DNA from: JTS-RE37 sp963756115
GTDB taxonomy: Bacteria; Bacteroidota; Bacteroidia; Flavobacteriales; Flavobacteriaceae
Assembly (NCBI GenBank): GCA_963756115.1
Contig: CAVWMN010000010.1
Location: 186,001-250,000, forward strand
DNA: 64,000 nucleotides
Direction of reading: 5' to 3'
The position numbers were made by a program, and so were the translations under genes. Below, one piece after another: positions 18,753-28,194 of the stretch (position 1 is the first letter of the stretch; the number at the start of each line of letters is the position of its first letter). The notes beneath the pieces are model-generated. The model ran no database searches and had not been told where the DNA came from. It saw only the letters and a list, made by a program, of their open reading frames with translations.

Positions 18753-19571
18753 TCAGTATTGTTCTTCGTCACTGGGGAAACTCCTGTTTTTTACATCTGT
18801 CACATAATTGGAAATGGACTGGCCCATTTCTTCGTACAGGTTCATATACCGGCGCAGGAATCGCGGATGGAATTCGTGGGTCATGCCCAGCAGGTCATGG
18901 ATGACCAGTACCTGTCCATCTGCATGTTTTCCTGCACCTATGCCAATGGTTGGTATCGATATCTTCTCTGAAACCTTTCGGGTAAGATCAGCGGGTATCT
19001 TTTCCAGCACTACTGCAAAGCAGCCAAGTTTGTCCAGTAGTTCTGCATCTTCCAAGAGCTTTTCTGCTTCATCTTTTTCCTTTGCGCGGACTGCATAGGT
19101 ACCGAATTTATAAATAGACTGCGGGGTTAACCCTAAGTGGCCCATTACGGGTATGCCTGCGTTCAGAATACGTTTAACAGAGTCCTTGATCTCAATGCCC
19201 CCTTCCATCTTTACAGCATGTGCACCACTCTCCTTCATGATCCTGATCGCAGAGCGCAGGGCTTCCTTCGGGTCACTCTGGTAACTGCCAAAAGGGATAT
19301 CCACTACCACCAGGGCCCTGCTGACGGCCCGGATCACCGAGGCAGCATGATATATCATCTGATCGAGGGTAATGGGAAGGGTCGTTTCATGGCCTGCCAT
19401 GACATTACTGGCAGAATCACCGACCAAAATGACATCTACCCTGGCAGCATCCACTATTTTGGCCATGGAATAATCGTAGGCCGTAAGCATGGATATCTTT
19501 TCACCCTGTTCCTTCATTTCCACAAGGGATTTTACAGTAATCCGTTTGTACTCTTTTTTTACGCTAGACAT
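18753..19571 (-). CDS. panB: 3-methyl-2-oxobutanoate hydroxymethyltransferase
   Basis: A 272-aa protein of usual PanB length with MLTAYDYSMAKIVD, VGDSASNVMAGHETT (magnesium site), VVVDIPFGSYQ, VKMEGG, GHLGLTPQS and the catalytic VLEKIP segment. It adds a hydroxymethyl group from methylene-tetrahydrofolate to 2-oxoisovalerate to form ketopantoate, the first step of pantothenate and CoA synthesis. It shares the substrate 2-oxoisovalerate with LeuA nearby. It lies about 150 bases upstream of the pseudouridine synthase on the same strand, possibly in one transcript. Confidence 0.96.
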   Translation of the reverse strand: MSSVKKEYKRITVKSLVEMKEQGEKISMLTAYDYSMAKIVDAARVDVILVGDSASNVMAGHETTLPITLDQMIYHAASVIRAVSRALVVVDIPFGSYQSDPKEALRSAIRIMKESGAHAVKMEGGIEIKDSVKRILNAGIPVMGHLGLTPQSIYKFGTYAVRAKEKDEAEKLLEDAELLDKLGCFAVVLEKIPADLTRKVSEKISIPTIGIGAGKHADGQVLVIHDLLGMTHEFHPRFLRRYMNLYEEMGQSISNYVTDVKNRSFPSDEEQY

Positions 19572-19736
19572 CTCTTTTTATTTCGAATGCTAAATGTAAG
19601 GAGATTTGGTGAATCGCCTTTAGTGTTTCCGGATTCTGTAGCAGGGGAGTGCCTGTATACGGAAACCAGGATCTGTAAATCCCCGCAGAATAAGATCCGG
19701 TATCTGATAAATCATTAATTTTGAAAAAGTCAATGT

Positions 19737-20195
19737 ATGAAAATCCTTTTCCCACTATTATTCCTCCTCCTTGGTATCCAGACCCACTTTTCACAGGAAT
19801 CGGAAACCGAGGCGGTAAAGCATACTATAGAATCTTTCTTTAAAGGGTTCCACGAGCAAGATTCCACACGCATCAAACAAACGGTCTCTGAAGGTATTAT
19901 CCTGCAAACCATAGCAAAAAACAATGACGGGGGCATGTTTGTGAAGACAGAGGATTTTTCCGGTTTTTTAAGAGGAATAGCGGGTATCCCGGATTCCATT
20001 TCGTTCCGGGAAGATATAAAGGGTTACACTATAAAGATAGATGGTGCCATGGCCAATGCCTGGACAGCTTATGAGTTTTGGCTCAATGATACCTTTAGCC
20101 ATTGCGGGATTAATTCCTTCCAGTTATTCAACGACGGAAGGAGTTGGAAGATCATCTACCTGATCGATACCCGGAGGAAGGAAGACTGCCCCTAG
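19737..20195 (+). CDS. Secreted NTF2-like / SnoaL-like protein
   Basis: A 152-aa protein with a signal peptide (MKILFPLLFLLLGIQTHFSQ). The mature part matches the NTF2-like alpha+beta barrel pattern (VKHTIESFFKGFHEQDSTRI, then AWTAYEFWLNDTFSHCGINS and SWKIIYLIDTRR), as in DUF4440/SnoaL proteins. Members are either enzymes or ligand binders, and no catalytic residue set is evident here. It is divergent from panB. A -7 box TAATTTTG is present at 19716-19723, without a clear TTG at the right distance. Confidence 0.75.
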   Translation: MKILFPLLFLLLGIQTHFSQESETEAVKHTIESFFKGFHEQDSTRIKQTVSEGIILQTIAKNNDGGMFVKTEDFSGFLRGIAGIPDSISFREDIKGYTIKIDGAMANAWTAYEFWLNDTFSHCGINSFQLFNDGRSWKIIYLIDTRRKEDCP

Positions 20196-20268
20196 GCTCC
20201 GGGTACGATAAAGTATGAACCCGTACCTATGATGTTGTTTACCCACGCTAAAATGGCCTTCCGCAAGA

Positions 20269-21729
20269 CTAGATCTTCCAGCCTTCCCGGTAGTTTCTGC
20301 CTACAAACTGGTTGGCTTCTTCCAGGTTGGTGATACGCATATTTTCACCATCCCACAATAATTTGCGCCGGGCAAAAAATTCCATTTTACCTTCAGCATC
20401 CGGGCGTTGGAGCATATAACTCCGTATCGCTAAATTCCCCATCAACACGGTTTCCGTCATGGGGCCGGCATAATCGAACGAAGAGGTAAGACCCAGGTGT
20501 TCCTCACTGCCAAAACCGGCTTTGCAGGCGTCAACCCACTTGCGCTGATGGCCATACTCCGGTTCCTCGTTGGATTCCACTTCGGGGCCAAATTCCGTTG
20601 TGCCATCATTGAGGTATAGTTTGGGCATTAGCGGTGAACTGTCATTGATATTGGTGGAAATAATACCTTTTTCCCCGATGATCAATACCCCGTTGCTGCT
20701 GTTGGCCCCTCCGATATCGTGATCTGCGGGGATTATATCGGGATGGGAGGGCCGAATACCGCCATCACTCCATGTCATTTCTATGGGGGAGCCACTTTTT
20801 TCAGTAGCCCCAAAATGAAGCGTTATAAAAGAAGAGGGCGGACAACCTTCCGGATGGAAATCTGCATTCCACATTTGACTGTAAACACTACCCACACTGC
20901 ATTCCGCGTCCGTTGGGTATTTAAGGCCAAGGGTCCTGAAAGGGATGTCGATCAGGTGACACCCTACATCGCCCAAAGCCCCGGTTCCAAATTCCCACCA
21001 TCCCCTCCAGTTAAAGGGATGCAGGTTAGGGACATAAGGCCTGTCGGCAGCCGGCCCAAGCCAAAGGTCCCAGTAGAGATCCGCGGGCTTTTGAGAGGGG
21101 TCTGGTTCCGGCATGGCATAACCTTGCGGCCATACCGGCCTGTTGGTCCACACCTGGACTTTGGAAATGGGCCCTACCACTCCGGAATCTACCCACTTCT
21201 GGACCAATCCCAGGAGTTCATTAGACCCCCCCTGGTTCCCCATCTGGCTTACAATTTTTTGTTTCCGAGCCATTTCGGTGAGCATCCTGGCTTCACGAAT
21301 ATTATGTGTCATTGGTTTTTGGACATAGACATGTTTGCCGCGCTCCATTGCATATACTGCCGCCGGGCCGTGAACGTGGTCCGGGGTAGAAATAGTCACC
21401 GCATCAATGTCCTTTTCCTTATCGAGCATTTCCCGGAAATCATGGTATAATTTGGCTTTTGGAAAATTCTCTACCGAGCGTTTTGCACTCCCCGAAAAAT
21501 CAACATCACAAAGGGCAACTACTTTTTCCTTACCATTTACCGAAGCGTTAAGTATATCGCTGGACCCTTTGCCCCCGGCACCTATGGCGGCCAGGTTTAG
21601 CCGATCACTTGGTGCGAGGTAACCAACACCCCCGAGAACATGCCGGGGAACGATGAAAATAGAAGAAGCGATCGCCCCCTTCTTAAGGAAGGATCTGCGG
21701 GATGCTACTGTTTTTTTTGATACTTTCAT
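20269..21729 (-). CDS. Tat-exported Gfo/Idh/MocA family oxidoreductase
   Basis: A 486-aa protein starting with a twin-arginine signal (SRRSFLKKGAIASSIFIVP), so it should be exported folded with its cofactor bound. The Rossmann part has LAAIGAGGKGSSDI, ALCDVDFSG, ISTPDHVHGP and the hallmark QKPMTHN (in place of EKP). The C-terminal domain resembles the exported NAD-dependent glycosidase/dehydrogenase-like members common in Bacteroidota, which act on sugars or polyols. It stands alone: no glycoside hydrolase or transporter lies beside it, so the substrate is not suggested by context. Confidence 0.85.
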   Translation of the reverse strand: MKVSKKTVASRRSFLKKGAIASSIFIVPRHVLGGVGYLAPSDRLNLAAIGAGGKGSSDILNASVNGKEKVVALCDVDFSGSAKRSVENFPKAKLYHDFREMLDKEKDIDAVTISTPDHVHGPAAVYAMERGKHVYVQKPMTHNIREARMLTEMARKQKIVSQMGNQGGSNELLGLVQKWVDSGVVGPISKVQVWTNRPVWPQGYAMPEPDPSQKPADLYWDLWLGPAADRPYVPNLHPFNWRGWWEFGTGALGDVGCHLIDIPFRTLGLKYPTDAECSVGSVYSQMWNADFHPEGCPPSSFITLHFGATEKSGSPIEMTWSDGGIRPSHPDIIPADHDIGGANSSNGVLIIGEKGIISTNINDSSPLMPKLYLNDGTTEFGPEVESNEEPEYGHQRKWVDACKAGFGSEEHLGLTSSFDYAGPMTETVLMGNLAIRSYMLQRPDAEGKMEFFARRKLLWDGENMRITNLEEANQFVGRNYREGWKI

Positions 21730-21918
21730 AATGTTTATAAACTGATATGATGTGAATAAATATACTGATTTATAGATAAGCCCCTGTCTTGGGGAGGGGC
21801 AATTTTTGTTATATTTTGCATTATACCCTTACCGATTTATAGCGTATCCCGGCGGAATGCGATCCTCAGCACAGGGCTGTTCTCAAAAGCGAAATTAAAC
21901 ATGGGATTACTAAGAATT

Positions 21919-22656
21919 CTAGCGGTCGATCCTGAAATTATCAAGTTTTATGTCATCAAGACCCACATTGTCAAAAGGATACTCAAGCTGGTTCTGGATG
22001 TTATAGAGTGAAATTAGGATAAATTCAGTTAACAGCACCACAAAATAGGTTACCCATTCCGGTGATTCCACCCCTATATTAAAAATTATAGTAGGGGTAT
22101 AGATCAAGGGAAAGATATAAATAAAGAGCCGGCAATAGGCATTCAGACTGATTGGAGTCCTGTGAACATGTATTGCGTGCAGGTTTTCCACTGATTCATG
22201 TAAATCGTTCATATACCGGAAAACCTTGTCCCGGAGCGACCTGCTGATAAGTCCCTCCTGGTCTACGACAAATTCAAGGACATTGTTGATGATCTCATCG
22301 ATGTCTTTGGTACTGTGCTCATCGCTGTTTAGATGTTCCATAAACCGGTTGCTTATATTGAGTAAAATGGCCGAAATTTCTGATCTGTGCTCTTCGGTAA
22401 GGTCGTTGTTGGTCATCAAAAAATAATGAACGGTCTTGAGCGAACTCCTGAATTGGCTAAGATGTTCAAGCGCTTTTTCCCGCCGCCTGAAGGAGCCCCT
22501 GATGGAAAAGACTAGCGGGAAGATGATGGCAATACTTAGCAACGTAAGATCCACATTGTAACTGACATTGAAATAATATGCCAGATAAACGGTAGCCGCA
22601 GAAATGATCAGTACCAGTAAGGTCCTGAAATTTAAAATTGAAAGGTATTGATTCAA
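21919..22656 (-). CDS. Bestrophin-like membrane protein
   Basis: A 245-aa membrane protein. Hydrophobic segments lie near residues 11-28 and 33-52 and, in the second half, at about 170-190 and 203-220. The late part (HRTPISLNAYCRLFIYIFPL, then NQLEYPFDNVGLDDIKLDN) resembles the bestrophin/UPF0187 signature of a proline-containing gate helix followed by the acidic 'E-PF-DD' segment. Bestrophins are anion channels in the inner membrane. The similarity is by motif only. The start overlaps the longest possible version of the divergent gene, which argues for the shorter start there. Confidence 0.6.
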   Translation of the reverse strand: MNQYLSILNFRTLLVLIISAATVYLAYYFNVSYNVDLTLLSIAIIFPLVFSIRGSFRRREKALEHLSQFRSSLKTVHYFLMTNNDLTEEHRSEISAILLNISNRFMEHLNSDEHSTKDIDEIINNVLEFVVDQEGLISRSLRDKVFRYMNDLHESVENLHAIHVHRTPISLNAYCRLFIYIFPLIYTPTIIFNIGVESPEWVTYFVVLLTEFILISLYNIQNQLEYPFDNVGLDDIKLDNFRIDR

Positions 22657-22703
22657 AGCCGGTTGATTATTATTCTATATTTGTTAAAGCTATATTAAAT
22701 ATC

Positions 22704-23765
22704 GTGAATAAACAAGTCCTGACAACCTGCCTCCTGCTGATGCTTTCCCAGTTTTGTCTGCTTCCTGCCCAGGAAACTGTTACCGAAGTGAGTGCAGATC
22801 CGGCTGGAAGGTTGTTTGTGGACCAGGTAATACTACCCATAAAGTTAGCCTATTCTATAAAGGATGTCAAAAAAAATACCAATGACAGTACGTATATACA
22901 ATCTGCAATTTCATACCTGGGCCCTGATGAATCATGGCAAAGCTTCGAAGTGGGCCTACGCGCACGGGGAAACTTCAGGAGGGATAACTGTTATAACCCT
23001 CCCATTAAAATAAAACTGGCGAAAGGAACTGTAAAGGGCAGCTATTTTGAAGGCCATAAGCGCTTAAAACTCGTATTGCCCTGCCTGCTTAACAAGAACA
23101 GCAACGATGACATTATAAAAGAATTTATGGCCTATAAATTCTATGAGATCATATCACCCTATCATTTCAAAACCAGATTGGTTCAAATTGATTTTGTGGA
23201 GGATAAAGGTAATAAAACGAGAGAGCATATATTTAAGGGCATACTGATCGAAGATGACAAAATCGTGGCCAAAAGGTTTAACGGCCAGATCATAGAACGA
23301 AGCATACACCCGTTGCAACAGGATGCCGATTGTTCCATACAGAATGCCTTATTTCAGTATATGATTGGGAACACCGACTTTTCAACGGCTTTTCAGCACA
23401 ATGAATTATTGCTTTTCATCGATAACAAAACGATGCCTGTCCCCTATGATTTTGACATGTCCGGTCTTGTAGACGCCAGCTATGCCACCGTATCTCAAAG
23501 TGAGAACCAGTCGCTCGGTATAACGGATGTGAAACAAAGGTTGTACAGGGGATTTAAACGCGATGCGCAGTCCCTGCAAAAGATCAGGGAAGAATACCTG
23601 GGCAATAAGGACGCCCTACTGCAGATTTTGGATGGTTTGGCCCCACATTTCGAAGACCCACGGGCATATATCAAATGCCGGGACTATATCCTCGAATTTT
23701 TTGAGGTCCTTGCCAATGATCAATCCTTCAGGAAGGAGATCGTTGACAGGGCCCGTATCAAGTAA
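22704..23765 (+). CDS. Secreted protein resembling the CotH kinase fold (tentative)
   Basis: A protein of 353 aa from the GTG at 22704. The frame opens at 22638, but a -7 box TATATTTG lies at 22676-22683, downstream of that ATG. Only the GTG yields a good signal peptide (VNKQVLTTCLLLMLSQFCLL). The body has VGLRARGNFRR, PPIKIKLAKG, GHKRLKLVLPC and the late FQYMIGNTDFS and PVPYDFDMSG. In order and spacing these recall CotH-type proteins, which are atypical kinases, with the last motif in the place of the metal-binding aspartate. This is inference from pattern; it could also be an uncharacterised Bacteroidota family. Confidence 0.55.
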   Translation: MNKQVLTTCLLLMLSQFCLLPAQETVTEVSADPAGRLFVDQVILPIKLAYSIKDVKKNTNDSTYIQSAISYLGPDESWQSFEVGLRARGNFRRDNCYNPPIKIKLAKGTVKGSYFEGHKRLKLVLPCLLNKNSNDDIIKEFMAYKFYEIISPYHFKTRLVQIDFVEDKGNKTREHIFKGILIEDDKIVAKRFNGQIIERSIHPLQQDADCSIQNALFQYMIGNTDFSTAFQHNELLLFIDNKTMPVPYDFDMSGLVDASYATVSQSENQSLGITDVKQRLYRGFKRDAQSLQKIREEYLGNKDALLQILDGLAPHFEDPRAYIKCRDYILEFFEVLANDQSFRKEIVDRARIK

Positions 23766-23817
23766 CATTCCTTTTTCCGGATGGTCCGCCTCACGCGTTC
23801 GTTCCAAATCTGTATGA

Positions 23818-25497
23818 TTATTTGAAGATTTCCTTCAGCGGTACGCCAACGGATCCACTGGGAAGCTGCAAGTCCAGGAACATTGCCAGGGTGGGACTGA
23901 TGTCGATAGGGCTGACAGGCCGTACGGATTCCCCTTTTGGTATACCTGTTCCCATCCATAAGTGGGGGACATGCCGGTCATAGGCATACCCGGTACCATG
24001 GGTGGTACCTTTAACCTGTGCAATATCGATTTCCGAATTGGCATTCAATACAATCCCCGGATGAAAGGTCAGGAATACGTCCCCTGACCTTCCGGCAAGA
24101 AAACCATTTTGGAGCAAGGCACTCAGGCCATGCAAATAATCATTTGTTTGCAGGTCATGTGCCGTAAGTACGCTGTGGACACCTTCCTGACCCGACATAA
24201 ATTCGGCAACCTGCTGCTGTAACGTGGCCAGGCTCAGTTTGCGTTCCTTGATCAGCGCCCTGTTCAGGTAGATCTGGTCATCTTCGAAATAACTGATCCA
24301 TGGGTGGTTGCCATACAGAGAGTTTAAATAGGTCGCAAGGGATTCCCGGTAGGTTTTGATCCGGGCTACCCCGGACGGCAACTTCCTTTCATGGAGGAAG
24401 GATGCCACCGGCATTACACCGTGGTCTGCGGTAAGGAAAACCAGGTATTCTCCTTTTCCCACATTGGTATCCAAAAAGCCCAGCAATGTTTCCAGGTTTC
24501 TGTCAAGACGCAGGTAAATATCTTCAAGTTCTACAGATTGGGGTCCAAAAGTATGCCCAATCACATCGGTGACAGAATAACTGATATTTAAAAGGTCGGT
24601 TTCCGAATCTTTTCCCAACTTCTCATTTTGTATGGTGGCCAGCGCAAAATCTGTAAGAAGATTATTCCCGTCCGGGGAAACCAGTAATAGCTGGTATTCA
24701 CTGCTGTTCTCCCGGTACTTTATGCGCATTTCCTTGAAATTATAGGGAAAAGTAGGTTTCGATTTTCCACCAAGAGAAGGTTCATAGGTGTTGTCATCCG
24801 AGGCGCTTTCGATGTACTCTGCAATAGGGTAAAGGGTATTCCATGTAGTGTCCAGGAATGCGTCGGACTTCTCCTGCCTGTTGAATGCTGAAACCCATTC
24901 GGGTAGCTCATCCATATAATACGTACTGGTAACAAAGTAACCCGGGCTTGATTCCCAGTCGAACCAATAGGCAGCAGAAGCGATATGCCCGCCAGGTAAG
25001 ATGGCCCCCCGGTCTTTCAGGGAAATGCTGAACACTTTGGAACGCGAATTGCTGGACAGCCGAAGCTCATCCGAAATCGTGGTGGTGAGGAGGTTCCTGG
25101 GTGAAACACCCAGGGTATTTTTGATTTTTGAACCTACTATGGATTCCGTCGTATCCGTGACATTACCCCGAACCTGCCCATCCTTTCGATCATACCAATA
25201 ATTACCTATTATGCCATGATAGGAAGGGGTGGTGCCGGTATAAACGGAAGCATGTCCCGGGGCAGTATAGGTTGGTATATAATTATAATTGGTGTTTTTG
25301 AAGTTAAAACCTTCCCGGAGCAGTCTTTTAAATCCCCCTTCCGAGAATTTCTTTTCATATTTATACAGCTGGTCGAAACGCATCTGGTCCACGATAATAC
25401 CAATTACAAGTTTGGGTTTCTGAATTCCGTCAGCCTGGCCCATGACCAGGTTTATTGTACTCCAAAAAAGCGCGAAAAAAAGTATATATGACTTCAT
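23818..25497 (-). CDS. pafA: Alkaline phosphatase of the PafA type
   Basis: A 559-aa secreted protein from the ATG at 25497, which gives the signal peptide (the frame extends to 25530 without one). Residues of the PafA active site are present at nearly the same numbers as in the Elizabethkingia enzyme: Asp37 (metal), nucleophile Thr78 in YTAPGHAS, Asn99 in IIGNYW, and Lys161 and Arg163 in LKDRG. Late metal ligands appear in TADHGVMP and THGTGYAYDRHVPH. PafA hydrolyses phosphate monoesters in the periplasm, is insensitive to phosphate and supplies phosphate to marine Bacteroidota. The gene is single, with a long spacer in front. Confidence 0.85.
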   Translation of the reverse strand: MKSYILFFALFWSTINLVMGQADGIQKPKLVIGIIVDQMRFDQLYKYEKKFSEGGFKRLLREGFNFKNTNYNYIPTYTAPGHASVYTGTTPSYHGIIGNYWYDRKDGQVRGNVTDTTESIVGSKIKNTLGVSPRNLLTTTISDELRLSSNSRSKVFSISLKDRGAILPGGHIASAAYWFDWESSPGYFVTSTYYMDELPEWVSAFNRQEKSDAFLDTTWNTLYPIAEYIESASDDNTYEPSLGGKSKPTFPYNFKEMRIKYRENSSEYQLLLVSPDGNNLLTDFALATIQNEKLGKDSETDLLNISYSVTDVIGHTFGPQSVELEDIYLRLDRNLETLLGFLDTNVGKGEYLVFLTADHGVMPVASFLHERKLPSGVARIKTYRESLATYLNSLYGNHPWISYFEDDQIYLNRALIKERKLSLATLQQQVAEFMSGQEGVHSVLTAHDLQTNDYLHGLSALLQNGFLAGRSGDVFLTFHPGIVLNANSEIDIAQVKGTTHGTGYAYDRHVPHLWMGTGIPKGESVRPVSPIDISPTLAMFLDLQLPSGSVGVPLKEIFK

Positions 25498-25834
25498 ATT
25501 ATCCGATTCGTATCCCATTGGGCAGGACAACCGTTGATGTGGGAAAAGATACTAATTTTGGGTAGATTGTCCTTTGCAAATCCCTGAAATAACAACAACC
25601 TTCCAGCATGTGATCATCAATTGTCGTACCAATCAGTGGTCCTGTCCATTCCCGGGAGCTTTGAATATCGAAGTAAAGAACCCTGAGGCATGGGGAAACA
25701 GCAGCATATCCGTCAATATAAAATTTGTTGTATAAACCGGGTATAGAATTCCTATCTCATAATAATATTCTTAAATTGAGTACCTGTAACGCAGTGATTA
25801 CCCCCGAAAGGGTACCCTTATAATCCAATGCACT
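25498..25834. other. Intergenic spacer between pafA and the Pycsar-effector-like gene
   Basis: A 337-base spacer between divergent genes. I see no convincing reading frame, tRNA or terminator. A consensus TAnnTTTG box is not present for either gene; the nearest are TATCTTTT on the minus strand at about 25545-25555 and TAAAATTTG on the plus strand near 25719, which has one extra base. Confidence 0.4.
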
Positions 25835-26347
25835 ATGAATCATGATCCGAATAATTATTGGGAGCAACTGGAACGGTTGGAAAAACTTATCCGCGCTTCT
25901 GAACTAAAGGCCGGGGTGGTATTTTCCTTTCACGGGCTTATCCTGGGGATTTTCGTTGACCGGATGGACCAGTTGGAGCCTATATTGCAGGAAGGCACTA
26001 TTTATATCGTCTTGGCTTTTGCCTGGATGTTCCTGGTTTTCTTATCCATTTTTTACTGTTTCAAGTGTTTCAGTCCGCAGATTGAGATGAAATATGAAAA
26101 AAATGTCTTTTTCTTCCGCAATGCGGTTTATTCGTTTGGAGACATTGATGAATATACCAAAACATTGGTGGACGTATGTGCTGATGAGGAGAAACTATGT
26201 AAACAGTTAGGGCACCAGATCCATGCTGAAAGTAAAATAATAGATGAGAAATTCAGGAGTGTTCAGAAGGCGATCCGGTATTTCTCAATAAGTTTCGGGA
26301 TCATTATACTGGCAATTCTTGTTTGGGTAGTACAATTATATTGGTAA
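25835..26347 (+). CDS. Pycsar-effector-like transmembrane protein (DUF5706 type)
   Basis: A 170-aa membrane protein with three hydrophobic segments (about residues 25-41, 56-78 and 149-168). The first helix contains the conserved SELKAGVVFSFHGLI pattern, and the last follows QIHAESKIIDEKFRSVQKAI. This arrangement matches the membrane effector domain of Pycsar systems and the same domain in HD-fused housekeeping-like Bacteroidota proteins. In Pycsar the domain responds to cyclic pyrimidine nucleotides and damages the membrane. The HD gene follows by 15 bases. No cyclase of the Pycsar type is adjacent, so a defence role is not shown. The assignment rests on motif recall. Confidence 0.65.
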   Translation: MNHDPNNYWEQLERLEKLIRASELKAGVVFSFHGLILGIFVDRMDQLEPILQEGTIYIVLAFAWMFLVFLSIFYCFKCFSPQIEMKYEKNVFFFRNAVYSFGDIDEYTKTLVDVCADEEKLCKQLGHQIHAESKIIDEKFRSVQKAIRYFSISFGIIILAILVWVVQLYW

Positions 26348-26362
26348 TATGCACTATGGCAG

Positions 26363-26959
26363 ATGAAAGGATATAACAAACTTCGGCGGGAGGCACTTCA
26401 ATTGCTTGAAACACAATTGCCTGAGGAGTTATATTTTCATAGTATCCATCACACGAAGAACCTGCTGAAGATCAGCAGGACCTACCTGCGCAGTGAAAAC
26501 GTCAGCGGCCATGAAGCCAAACTCGTTAAGGCGGCCATTCTATTGCACGATGTCGGTTTTACCGTGTCGGGTACGGAGCATGAACAAACCAGCAAAAGGA
26601 TTGCTGGGGAACTGATGAAAAAATATGGTTTTGCTCCGCGGGATATCAAAACCGTTCAAAACCTCATCCTGGCGACCCGGATCCCACAATCTCCACGGAC
26701 AAAACTTGAAAGGATAATATGTGATTGCGACCTGGATTACCTGGGGCGCAAAGATTTTTATTCCATCAGTGACAAGCTTTTTAGGGAGTTACAGGTTACA
26801 GGCAAGGTGGCTACAAAATTGGAGTGGGACAAAATTCAGGTGGCATTCCTCGAAAAACATCAGTACCATACCAATTTCGGATTACGAAACAGGGAACCCC
26901 GGAAACAAAAGCACCTGGCAGAATTGAAAAGGTCACTCAGGCAGCAGCCGGCGGAATAG
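26363..26959 (+). CDS. HD-domain phosphohydrolase
   Basis: A 198-aa soluble protein with an HD-type metal site: His29/His30 in SIHHTK, His62-Asp63 in ILLHDVGF, His73 in TEHEQT and the late aspartate at 121-125 in CDCDLDYLG. The pattern, including NFGLRNREPRKQKHLAEL near the end, matches the HD domain that in many Flavobacteriia is fused in front of a Pycsar-effector-like membrane domain. Here that membrane domain is a separate upstream gene, 15 bases away. HD enzymes of this kind cleave phosphoester bonds in nucleotides; degradation of a signalling nucleotide is inferred. Confidence 0.75.
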   Translation: MKGYNKLRREALQLLETQLPEELYFHSIHHTKNLLKISRTYLRSENVSGHEAKLVKAAILLHDVGFTVSGTEHEQTSKRIAGELMKKYGFAPRDIKTVQNLILATRIPQSPRTKLERIICDCDLDYLGRKDFYSISDKLFRELQVTGKVATKLEWDKIQVAFLEKHQYHTNFGLRNREPRKQKHLAELKRSLRQQPAE

Positions 26960-27169
26960 TGAGTGGGGAGCAGGTATATTTGAAATACTGTCAAAAACAC
27001 GTATCTTGTATGTACAAAACCAGTATGTTTACAGAAAATGATTCGGGGTTGGCAGTCTACCCGGGTTATGGAAACACAGCAGCAGATACGGGTCAATAAC
27101 TATCAGGAAACCGGTAATCCCCCACCACCTATTGACCAGGAAAGGTTAGTGGGTATTTACAACTGAAAT

Positions 27170-28183
27170 ATGAAAAATTTCAATACATGGCAGCTACTGC
27201 TTGTATCATCACTCTTGTGGCTGGGATGTAATTGTACGATTCGATCACAAAATACCCGGATTCGCGGTTTTATCGATATCGGGGGGCGCTACGATCAAGA
27301 CCGGGTTTCATTTGATTTTGGCGAGTATGATCTTTTCATTACCTCTGAACTTAATGAAAATTTCTCATTCCTGGGAGAAACGGTATTCCGGTATAACACT
27401 GAAAATAAAGCATTTGAAGTGGGTATCGAAAGGGCGATTATCAATTATAATTATAAGGGTAACCACAGTATCCTCATTGGAAAGCAACACACGCCAATAG
27501 TATATTGGAATGAAACGTATCATCACGGCCGGGTATTTTTTCCTACCGTTGGCAGGCCCTTATTATTTGAATCGAACATCATTCCGCTTCACACCACCGG
27601 GATCGCATTCCAGGGCCTTAACCTAGGTCAGCTGAGGTTTGGTTATAATGTACTCCTGGGTAATGGCCTTGGGTCTGAGGATATTACCGATAATGACAAG
27701 TATAAATCTGTCACTGCTGCTTTCCACATTAAACCGGCAGATAGGTTGCAGATCGGCGCAACTTTCTATTATGACATCATTTCAGAAGGTGCCGAGATCC
27801 ATCATTTCATGGTTGATGAAAAAACCCGGCAACAATTATATACCGTATCGGTGTCCCGTTTTGGAAGCACATTTGAATTTCTGACAGAAGCCACTTTTAT
27901 GAACAACCATACGGACAGGGCAGGAAATAATTCCTCCTTTGCATCGTACCTTTATTCCGGTTACCGGTTAAAGGAAAAATGGGTGCCGTATGTCCGTTTT
28001 GATTATCTTGATTATCAGAATGATGAGCCTTGGTTTGGCAATACGGATACCGTTTCCTTTTTGACGGGGCTTCGGTACGAGGTCAATTACCTTATTGTTG
28101 TGAAACTGGAATTCCAACATGAGGACCGGAAAATTACCGGAAGCCTCAATAAACTGACGGCCCAGGTGGCAATAGGATTTTAA
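27170..28183 (+). CDS. Outer-membrane beta-barrel porin-like protein
   Basis: A 337-aa protein with a signal peptide, followed by many alternating amphipathic strands (for example FIDIGGRYDQDRVSFDFGEY and GATFYYDIISEGAEIHHFM) and a terminal phenylalanine after AQVAIGF, as expected for barrel insertion by BAM. About 14-16 strands would fit the length. It begins an apparent operon with a periplasmic PstS-like protein (11 bases on) and a sensory adenylate cyclase. A -7 box TATATTTG at 26975-26982 is a possible promoter and would give a leader of nearly 190 bases. The solute is unknown; phosphate or another anion is a guess from the neighbour. Confidence 0.7.
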   Translation: MKNFNTWQLLLVSSLLWLGCNCTIRSQNTRIRGFIDIGGRYDQDRVSFDFGEYDLFITSELNENFSFLGETVFRYNTENKAFEVGIERAIINYNYKGNHSILIGKQHTPIVYWNETYHHGRVFFPTVGRPLLFESNIIPLHTTGIAFQGLNLGQLRFGYNVLLGNGLGSEDITDNDKYKSVTAAFHIKPADRLQIGATFYYDIISEGAEIHHFMVDEKTRQQLYTVSVSRFGSTFEFLTEATFMNNHTDRAGNNSSFASYLYSGYRLKEKWVPYVRFDYLDYQNDEPWFGNTDTVSFLTGLRYEVNYLIVVKLEFQHEDRKITGSLNKLTAQVAIGF

Positions 28184-28194
28184 ATGTAAGGCCT

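Noticed and set aside
21780..21807. GCCCC/GGGGC hairpin followed by ATTTTTG on the plus strand as a terminator
   Set aside because: No plus-strand gene ends there, and on the minus strand it lacks a U-run.
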